Of a stretch of 8,351 nt of DNA, positions 1 to 7,700 are shown piece after piece (positions within the stretch are counted from its first letter, which is position 1; each line of letters opens with the position of its first letter). The position numbers and the translations under genes were made by a program. Below the pieces are notes generated by a model that saw only the letters and a list, made by a program, of their open reading frames with translations, made no database searches and had not been told where the DNA came from. The stretch comes from Bacteroides sp. (GTDB lineage Bacteria > Bacteroidota > Bacteroidia > Bacteroidales > SM23-62): positions 1 through 8,351 of the forward strand of contig JAUVKJ010000058.1 of NCBI GenBank assembly GCA_030592145.1, written 5' to 3'.

Positions 1-2
1 AT

Positions 3-1448
3 AAGTTTCTTGAAGAGGTCTGGTACCGGAACCTCTATTTTTTCAATTGTGCCGCTAAATCAGGCGTAAACTGCCCTGGATTATTTGCCAACTGGAGCTT
101 CGGGGATATTGGTACTGCATGGCATGGGGACTACCATATGAATTACAATACCCAGCAACCATTCTGGGTAACATTTTCTTCGAATCATCTGGAAAAGAAT
201 TTACCTTATGTTGAGTTGATCGAGTTTCTTTCAGAAGTATCTAAGATAACCGCGAAAGATTATTATGGGATGCGCGGTGCCTTTTATCCGCACTCAGCTT
301 ATCCGGTTAAAATGACCATGTCCCCCTACCCGGTTCCCACCTGGGGGTGGGAGGTCTTTGAAACGCCATGGGCAGTTCAGGGGGTCTGGTGGCATTATCT
401 TTATTCCGGAGACCTGGAATTTCTCAGAACACGAGCCTTCCCGTTAATGAAGGATGCCGTTCTCTTTCTTGTTGATTATATGACCCGTCCCGAAGCACAC
501 GGTAAACAATGGAATGATAATAAATACCATGTATTTCCTACGGTACCTCCGGAGTTATATGGTCTGATGCCCGGGTTTAAGTTCAATAGTGACGGCCTGG
601 CTGATCTTACCTTTATTAAGCGCCTGTTTCATTCATACATGGAATCGGTTGAGCTGCTGGATTTTCAGAAACAGGAGAAACAAACCCTCAGGGATGTTCA
701 GGATATTCTTACCAATTACCCCGACTACCCGACAGCAGAATCGGAAGAATACGGGGAAGTGTTTGTCTCTGTTTCAGGAGAAACACCCGAAATCGTTTAC
801 AATGCCCCCGCTAATCTATTTACTGTTTTTCCGGGTGAAGAGCATGGACTGCATTCAGATGAGGAGATCATGGAGCTATTATCAAATACCAAAAGAAATT
901 CCCAGAATGAAGGGGGCAATGAGCTTGTTTTTCAACATCTGCAGGCTGCAAGGATTGGGATGCTCGACATGGAAGTATTCAAGAGAGCGATCAAATACAA
1001 CCTCATGCCCAATGGCACATGCGCTCTTAATATACTTCAGGCAGGCGGAAGGTATGGAGACCATACAGACCCGTATTACATGGCAAGGATGGGTATTTGG
1101 TTTGAAAATTTTTCCCTGCCCGCGGTGATCAACGAATGTATGATGCAGAGCTACAACGGAATCATCAGACTTTTTCCCAACTGGCCGGAACATAAGGAAG
1201 GTGAGTTCCGGACCTTAAGAGCTGCCGGAGGATTTCTGGTCAGCAGTTCATTTGAGAATGGTTCGGTGAAGGCATTTAATGTGAAGAGCGAAAACGGGGG
1301 GATCCTGAAATTATATAATCCATGGGATGCTGAAGTAAGCATTGTCTCAAATGGAAAGACAAAAGATGTTTCCGGTGAAATAATTGAGCTTCATATGAGT
1401 CCTGGTGAATCCTTGAATTTTCAACCATTGGTTTCTATCAGTGATTAA
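3..1448 (+). CDS. GH95-like glycoside hydrolase, C-terminal part (5' truncated by window edge)
   Basis: The frame is open from nt 3, so the ATG at 138 is internal (residue 46 of 481 visible). The family match continues upstream of it, so the true start lies before the window. Family 95 enzymes are exo-acting, mostly alpha-L-fucosidases and some alpha-L-galactosidases, with an (alpha/alpha)6 barrel. Residues counted from nt 3: GDYHMNYNTQQPFW (42-55) matches the family block with two Asn that activate the water (here N47 and N49). PTVPPE (179-184) matches the general-acid block, so E184 is the likely acid. ENFSLPAVINECMMQS (368-383) and the following IRLFPNWP close the barrel, and about 400-481 is the C-terminal beta domain. 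Oddities: the usual HRHxSHL block reads YNAPANLF (266-273), and the base-site Asp of FQIDGNFG is replaced (IWFENF, 365-370). Roughly the N-terminal 300 residues, including any signal peptide, are missing. It ends with tandem TAA stops. Family assignment is fairly sure; substrate is not. Confidence 0.85.
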   Translation, partial: KFLEEVWYRNLYFFNCAAKSGVNCPGLFANWSFGDIGTAWHGDYHMNYNTQQPFWVTFSSNHLEKNLPYVELIEFLSEVSKITAKDYYGMRGAFYPHSAYPVKMTMSPYPVPTWGWEVFETPWAVQGVWWHYLYSGDLEFLRTRAFPLMKDAVLFLVDYMTRPEAHGKQWNDNKYHVFPTVPPELYGLMPGFKFNSDGLADLTFIKRLFHSYMESVELLDFQKQEKQTLRDVQDILTNYPDYPTAESEEYGEVFVSVSGETPEIVYNAPANLFTVFPGEEHGLHSDEEIMELLSNTKRNSQNEGGNELVFQHLQAARIGMLDMEVFKRAIKYNLMPNGTCALNILQAGGRYGDHTDPYYMARMGIWFENFSLPAVINECMMQSYNGIIRLFPNWPEHKEGEFRTLRAAGGFLVSSSFENGSVKAFNVKSENGGILKLYNPWDAEVSIVSNGKTKDVSGEIIELHMSPGESLNFQPLVSISD

Positions 1449-1495
1449 TAAACTGGAAAAATGAAAATATCCCGGTTATGATCATGGTCCCTGGT
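1449..1495. other. Convergent intergenic gap between the GH95-like and GH78-like genes
   Basis: These 47 bases separate the stop codons of two genes facing each other. The plus-strand gene ends TAA followed directly by an in-frame second TAA (1449-1451); the minus-strand gene ends in TAG. I see an 8-base palindrome, ATGATCAT (1478-1485), but no GC-rich stem followed by a T run on either strand, so a factor-independent terminator is not evident. How the two converging transcripts end cannot be told from the sequence. Confidence 0.6.
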
Positions 1496-4400
1496 CTAAA
1501 AACTGATTATATAATGACCTGACCCTATCGGAATCATGATGTTGTCACCACTGGTATGTGTAATGCTAAGTTCACTTGCAGACAATAGAGATTTCCCATT
1601 GATTGTGATCCCTGACAGGTCCGAAACGGGCAGATATACCCGGGCCGAAGTATTCACGGGCACCTTTACCTGATAAGTGATGCCATCAACGGTTCGTTCC
1701 CAGGAAGATAATATTTCTCCATAAGGTGAACGGAACGTGGCTTTCATCCAATCCAGGTCATCTGCAAAATATGGATGAAGCGTAAATTCCCTGAATGAGG
1801 GTTGAAGCGGGCGGATGCCTGCAAGGTACTTGTAGAACCATGCTCCCAGCGGTCCTCCCAGGTTTACAATATTTTTTGAACCTAAATCCGGGTTCCAGTG
1901 CTCCGTTATTGTGGTGCCTCCATCCTTAAGCATATAGTACCAGCTTGGATAGGTTTCCTGGCTGGCAAGCAAATAAGCAATATCCGTACGGCCACGGTTG
2001 GACAGCTCGTCCAGCAGGGGCAGGATGCCCACAAAACCGGTTGTCAGATGATTGTCGTGTTTTTTTATATCCTCAACAATCCACATCAGAACCTTATCTT
2101 CGTGCTCCTGCGGGACCATACCTAAATAGAGCGGCAGGACCTGGGCACTCTGACTCAGTGTCTGATAGATCCCCTCCTTTTCATTGAAGAAATGGTCATT
2201 GAAACTGTTTTTGATATCTCCCGCCAGTTCTTCGTACTTTTCAGCATCCTCTGTCTCCCCGAACAGGATTGCCGCTTTATGAATGAGGGTTGCCAGGTAA
2301 TAAAAAGCACAGGTGGACGATTCCACTACGGGGGTAAGTCTGTATAAACCTCCCTTTTCCATATGCGACACATCACCCCAGTCGCCCAGAGTCCAGTACA
2401 CCAGGTAATCTTTGGAGGTAGTCCCTATATAATCCACATAATCTTTCATGGCTGCATAACCCTCCTCAAGTGCGGAAATGTCTCCATAGTAATTGTAAAG
2501 AAACCAGGGAAGATATACCATTGCACCTCCCCACCATGGATCCGACAAGTGGCCCGGATATCCTTCAGGGGTAGTCCGTCCCCAGTAATTGGCCGGGATG
2601 ACCGGCGGAACATGTCCGTTCGGATCCTGGGCATCCAGGAAATCAGAGAACCATTTACGGTACACCCGGACAACCTCAAAATTATATGCACCTGCCTCGA
2701 ACATATTCCAGACATCCTGCGTCCAGCCCATTTTTTCACGCAAAGGATCCAGTGGGTGGTGAAGGATGTAATTCCGGTATCCTCTTACGATCGCATTCTG
2801 GATTTTATTTAGTTTCTCATTCGAACACTCAAATGTTCCGGCAGGTCCAATATCGGTATGAACCCATTTCCCCTGGAGATCTTCAATAGCAGGTTTATAA
2901 GAGAGTCCTGTCGCTTGTACATAGCGAAATGAATGCTGGGTAAAACGGGGTTCAAATTCATCTGTCCCCCTGCCGGAGAGGATTAGCTTATCCATTTGGT
3001 ACCTCCCGTAAGTATGTGTGGCTCCATGATTGATATCAAGTGTCCCGTCAGGATACAATTTTTCATTATAGTCCATTACAACAGTCTGCCCCTCCTCTCC
3101 ACAGACCCTGAAATTGGTCCAGCCGGTCATATTGACCCCCATATCGAAAAGGTATTGGCCCTCGACAGGTTCCGTAACACTAACCGGATCGATCTCCTCC
3201 ATGATTCTGGCCGGGGGAATTTGCTGTGCGACCAGCCGGCCCTGTGGCGCTTCCAGTAAAACGGCATCCTTCCAGGCCGAAACATCATACCCGGGTAGCA
3301 TCCAATCCTCTTTTTCTTTCCTGAGATCAATGGTCTCCCCGCCTCTGAGAGAATTGAAAAGTATGGCTCCCGTGGAGCCTTTCCAACTCCCGTCGGAACT
3401 GATAACCTGTCGGGTTCCGTCTTTATATTCGATATCGGCATGGAAAAGCAGTTTTGGCTGATCACTCCAGGGCGCATCCTGGAAATCGAACATATCCGCG
3501 GTTCCCTCTTTATAAAAACCGCCTCCAAGGATGACCCCGATCACATTGCTTCCTGTTTCCAGCAAAGATGTAATGTCCTTTGCCACATAGGGAATCCGGT
3601 GGGTGTAGTCGACGAATTCAGGGTCCAGGACCTGTTCATCCGCCTGACTGCCGTTGACGTAAAGTTCACTGAAGCCCAGTCCGCTCATGTAGACCATTGC
3701 CTTTTTCACCCTGCCTTTGACCTGGAACTCTTTGCGGAGCAGGGGACTGGCCATGGCCGGGTTACGGTCCACCTCACCATATGGAGGTTCCCCGTACTTT
3801 GCCACGGAAACAGCATTGACCCGGTTATTGTCTGTTTTATCGCTGCAGATCCATCCGAGGGGATCGAGCAGTTCGTTACCCCCCTGGTTCTTCCGGATAA
3901 TCTCTATCCCGCAGGCCAGCGCTCCTACTCCTTCCCTGCTGGAAGCCTGAATTGTAATTACGTTTTTACCAGGAACCAGGTTCCTTTTGAAATAAAGCTG
4001 GTAATGTGCAATGGTTGGTCTGTTCCAGTCCCGGTTTACATCCCCGAGGATCTTTCCGTTTACCCGGAGGATGTACCTGTGGTAAGCCGTAATATCCAGC
4101 CTGACAAAGGCGGCCGAACTGTCGAGTTGGATCTCCCGCCGGAAAAAAACATGCCTGTCTGCTTCTTTCACCCCGGGATGCCAGATCCAGTGGGAAAGGG
4201 GAACCACATTATTTTCTGCTTCTTCGAATATTTCAGAAGATCCGATCCACTTCGCATGCTGCCAGTCCCCCGCTTCAAGCATCCCCATATTCCAGAAGCT
4301 GATCTTGCTCCAGCGCGAGGGTTTGCCATCCCTGTCCCATACCCTGACTTTCCAGTAATATGCCGTTTTGGAGTTGAGCGGTTCCCCTTCATATTTTATA

Positions 4401-4681
4401 TGCCTGCTTTGATCAGATTCAATTTTGCCGGTATGCCAGATATCACCCATATTATTTTTCAGGTTCTTCATATTGGAAGCAACCATGATCTCATAAGCCG
4501 TCTGTACCTGTCCCTGAGTATTGCCTGTCAAGGTCCAGCTCAGGGAAGGATGGGGCTCGTCAAGGGTGAGGGGTGCTTCCTGGTACTCACAGCTGAGTTG
4601 TTCAACCCTTATATCGGAAAGTTCCGAACTGCAGGCATGAAAGAACAGTATAAAAATCAGTAGTTTACAAAAATAACGCAT
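1496..4681 (-). CDS. GH78-like (alpha-L-rhamnosidase family) lipoprotein
   Basis: 1061 residues. The N-terminus is a lipoprotein signal ending FFHAC, with lipidated Cys17, so the enzyme is probably membrane-anchored. Domain order resembles large bacterial GH78 enzymes: Ig/FnIII-like domain (about 24-132), a jelly-roll (about 160-270) where some GH78s carry CBM67, a second jelly-roll of Bac_rhamnosid_N type (about 312-490), a beta domain (about 500-610), an (alpha/alpha)6 barrel (about 615-965) and a C-terminal beta domain (966-1061). LREKMGWTQD (647-656) contains the likely general acid E649 and D656; LGDWGD (765-770) and GGTTITEHW (921-929, likely base E927) are the other active-site blocks. 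Family knowledge: GH78 releases L-rhamnose by inversion. Oddities: the canonical Asp five residues before the acid is Leu644, the Trp before the base Glu is Thr926, and the usual NH block is altered, so specificity may differ from rhamnose. It starts 5 nt after the preceding gene stops, implying one transcript and probable translational coupling. Confidence 0.9.
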   Translation of the reverse strand: MRYFCKLLIFILFFHACSSELSDIRVEQLSCEYQEAPLTLDEPHPSLSWTLTGNTQGQVQTAYEIMVASNMKNLKNNMGDIWHTGKIESDQSRHIKYEGEPLNSKTAYYWKVRVWDRDGKPSRWSKISFWNMGMLEAGDWQHAKWIGSSEIFEEAENNVVPLSHWIWHPGVKEADRHVFFRREIQLDSSAAFVRLDITAYHRYILRVNGKILGDVNRDWNRPTIAHYQLYFKRNLVPGKNVITIQASSREGVGALACGIEIIRKNQGGNELLDPLGWICSDKTDNNRVNAVSVAKYGEPPYGEVDRNPAMASPLLRKEFQVKGRVKKAMVYMSGLGFSELYVNGSQADEQVLDPEFVDYTHRIPYVAKDITSLLETGSNVIGVILGGGFYKEGTADMFDFQDAPWSDQPKLLFHADIEYKDGTRQVISSDGSWKGSTGAILFNSLRGGETIDLRKEKEDWMLPGYDVSAWKDAVLLEAPQGRLVAQQIPPARIMEEIDPVSVTEPVEGQYLFDMGVNMTGWTNFRVCGEEGQTVVMDYNEKLYPDGTLDINHGATHTYGRYQMDKLILSGRGTDEFEPRFTQHSFRYVQATGLSYKPAIEDLQGKWVHTDIGPAGTFECSNEKLNKIQNAIVRGYRNYILHHPLDPLREKMGWTQDVWNMFEAGAYNFEVVRVYRKWFSDFLDAQDPNGHVPPVIPANYWGRTTPEGYPGHLSDPWWGGAMVYLPWFLYNYYGDISALEEGYAAMKDYVDYIGTTSKDYLVYWTLGDWGDVSHMEKGGLYRLTPVVESSTCAFYYLATLIHKAAILFGETEDAEKYEELAGDIKNSFNDHFFNEKEGIYQTLSQSAQVLPLYLGMVPQEHEDKVLMWIVEDIKKHDNHLTTGFVGILPLLDELSNRGRTDIAYLLASQETYPSWYYMLKDGGTTITEHWNPDLGSKNIVNLGGPLGAWFYKYLAGIRPLQPSFREFTLHPYFADDLDWMKATFRSPYGEILSSWERTVDGITYQVKVPVNTSARVYLPVSDLSGITINGKSLLSASELSITHTSGDNIMIPIGSGHYIISF

Positions 4682-4705
4682 ATCATCTATTTTATTGTAG
4701 GATCC
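4682..4705 (-). promoter_or_regulatory. Start region of the GH78-like gene without Shine-Dalgarno motif
   Basis: Read on the minus strand, the bases before the ATG at 4681 run ACAATAAAATAGATGAT and include the TAG stop of the upstream gene (4689-4687). There is no AGGAGG-like motif at useful spacing; the leader is A/T-rich, as is common in Bacteroidota. With only 5 bases between stop and start, ribosomes finishing the upstream gene could reinitiate here. The start is supported by the signal peptide that immediately follows. Confidence 0.5.
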
Positions 4706-7700
4706 AATCCGGAGATACTGGCTGCAACCAATCCAAATTGAGCATCCACGATGGGTAAATGTATTGTAAATGAATCGAGGACCTTATTTTCGAGTCCAAT
4801 ACGCAAAATATTCAACATCATGCCGTCTCTTGGGGCACTGCAGGGTTTAATGGCGATCGTTTCACTGGCTGCATGCTTGTAGATCGGTTTCATGTTTTTG
4901 TTGACAACCAGCGGAATGACAGTTTCTGTGCCATCAGCATAGTTCAAAGTAAGTGAACCGACTTTCGCGAATGTATGCCGGTATTTGACCTCGCTATGAT
5001 AGAAAAGCGAGAGCATAAAACCCTGATCCTGTACGGGAACAGTTATTTTCTCCGGATAGGGGACCTGTTGAGGGAGCTGGGTGTATCGATCGGACCGGCC
5101 GGCCTGTACAATCATAAAACGAGGCCCCTCCACTGGAAATCTGAAGTTGCCTGCCCTGGTGTTCATGATCCCACTGTCATCCTGCAGGCATGACAGGACG
5201 ATGGTGCTGTCATCCACACTCCAAGGCCCCCAAACACCCGGATTTTCTGCATTATAAAGGGCAGACAAATCAATGTGGCTGGTCGATACATCACGGAGTT
5301 GAACCATCTCTTCCCGGGAGGTGGCATCTTTTCCTTTCAGATTGACATTGAACACTGTATCAAACACTACCCTCTCCTCCTGGTGCATGGCGATCCGGAA
5401 TCGATAATTTCCTTCCGGCATCAATTCCTGGTCAGGAATGATGATCATGTCGGATTTTTCTAGCAACCCGGTTTTCAGCCACTTCGTCTTTACTGTCTTA
5501 TTCAATAAGGTAACTTCGGATAAAACATCGCCTGCTACCCGGTATTTCAGAGGTAAATAAACTTGCCGGCTTTTGCGATCATAGAACGAAGTATCGGGGT
5601 GTACTTCATACAGGGGAACGATCTCCATGTTCACCGGTATGGCAACAGGAATATTTTTAAGATATGCAAAAGCCGTATAGGTGCCAGGTTTTTTGCTTGA
5701 GGTATATTGTATCTGCTTTCCGCTGATTGAAAACCTTTCGAACATCCCCTGGGGATCAGAGATCCTTGATAAATCGAATGAAAATGCAATCTGTCCTTTT
5801 TCACCGGCAAAAGACAAATCTTTTCCATCATGTTTTACATTTGATTCTGCATAGGTGATCTCAAGTGTGTGAGAAGAAGATTTATCTGCCTCCAGACTGA
5901 TTTTCATCGTATTCAAACCCGGTTCAAGCCTGTATTTGCTCGATTTACCATTTACAAGTACTTCCTTAATTTCTCCGGGTTTTAACCAGGTGGAAAATGC
6001 AAGTTTCCTGGGCCGGACATGATTTGCCTGATAGACAAGCTTTCTTCCCGAAACGGTTCTTCTCATGGTATAATTCACATTCGCATAAGGCATGGTCATT
6101 TCTGCTTCCGGCCAGTCAAAGGGGAAAGCAGGTGCCCAGTTCAATGTTTTTCCCCCGTTTTTCAGTCGAAGGCCGAATAAGCCATCCACTGCACTGTAAA
6201 GAAACGAACCTATGGGATTGCCAAAGATAAACTGACCTTCACCTTTCCCTTTCAGGTCCATGGCTTCGGGAAAATTGCCGGGAGCCTCGGTATAGATGGT
6301 GCCTGTAACAGCAACGGATTTCAGCAATTTAAAGCCGTTATCCACATCCCCGGTCTTAAACAAAGCCCTGGCTGTTTCCGCCATCTGGGTTGGCATGACA
6401 TTATTGGTTGAAAAAAGAAAGGGCTCAAAATCCCCTACCCGGCACAGCTGCAAATTCATTCTGGGTTGATATAAAACTGCATTGAGAAAAAGTGTATTCC
6501 TGAGATAATTCAATGATTGCCAGTTATATTCATCATCCAACCGGGAGTACAATGCCGGGAATACCAGATCGGTATAGTAGTGAACAATGTGTTTGACATC
6601 CTGGTGGTCGATGTGATTGTAAAAACATCCCTTTTCCGTATTCCATAGCTGCAGCAGGTTATTGTTTGTTTTTTTTGCCAGTTCTTTCAGGGTCCTGGCA
6701 TTTTCTGTTTCTCCTAAAATATCCCCCAACAAAGAGATCTGTTCGATCATCCCTGCTGCCATAATGCTCGGAGAAGCTCCGGCATTGGGCAATCCCAGAT
6801 GGTCTGCCTGATACAAAAACGGGTTGCACCCTTCCCGCCAGCTCAGCAACCCATCCCCGTCTGGGTCCCGTACCTCATACATTCTGAGGATCGACTTGAA
6901 CAGGCCGGGCCAGATCGATTTAATGAAAGCCGTATCCCCTGTATGTTGGTAGAACTGCCAGATCTGGTGGCAATAATACAGCAGTCCATCCTCGCTGATC
7001 GGGGGATTGGCATGTGTGGGGGTGCCATCTGCAGTGATCATTGGAGCCGGTCCCGTTCCCTTTGCATTAAAGGTTTGCAGCGTGATCTGTGTCTTCTCCA
7101 TCTGATCGAGCGCTATGCCTGCGGAGATTTGAAAAAGATTCGTCCACGGAGCATTCCACCAGTGAACCCCTTCCAGCCAGGCCAGGCCGCCCCAGACATA
7201 TTCAAAATTAACGATGGCATTTCTGAATCCTGCATCCAGGTATTTGCAAGGTGTCAATATGGCATATGAATTGATGATGGTTTTATAGTATGCTTCGGCT
7301 TCCCGCATGAGACTTTCAGGATTTGCTTCGAGTAGGGTTCGCTTGATTGCCGAAAGTTCTTCAGCATGGCCGATCACATAACAGATGCCCGGGGTGCCGG
7401 GTTTCAGGTCCAGGTTCTGGGTAAATACAACTTTGTCGTGCTCGATGTTCATTTGGCATGGCTCGCCTGGAACAATCATCACTTTATCAAACACCTGTTG
7501 TGCAAGTCCATCCAGAATGCAGTAGTCTTTTTCGATCTTGATCTCGTTCCCTTTTCCGTCATCCGGATCGTATTGGAAATAATTGGCCGACTGCCGGTTC
7601 CCCGTCCGCAACAACCCGCCGTAATGGAAATCTACCTGCAGATCATCAGACTTTTCAAGACCTGCAGCTTCCAGGCAGACAACACATCCCCATTCATCAG

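Noticed and set aside
138..140. ATG at 138 as the true start of the GH95-like gene
   Set aside because: The 45 in-frame codons before it contain conserved family sequence (CPGLFANWSFGDIGTAWHGDY), and the ATG falls inside the conserved Asn block. The gene is cut by the window, not short.
589..1128. Plus-strand frame of 179 codons inside the GH95-like gene
   Set aside because: Wholly overlapped in another frame by conserved GH95-like sequence, with no domain of its own.
1478..1485. ATGATCAT palindrome in the convergent gap as a bidirectional terminator
   Set aside because: Too short and too A/T-rich to form a stable stem, with no adjacent U tract on either strand.
2446..2739. Minus-strand frame of 97 codons within the GH78-like gene
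   Set aside because: Alternate frame of the catalytic barrel region; no independent start signal or domain.
3440..4663. Long plus-strand open frame (407 codons) opposite the GH78-like gene
   Set aside because: It lies fully antisense to a gene with clear family motifs and a lipoprotein signal. Its translation shows no recognisable domain and has the composition expected of a shadow frame.
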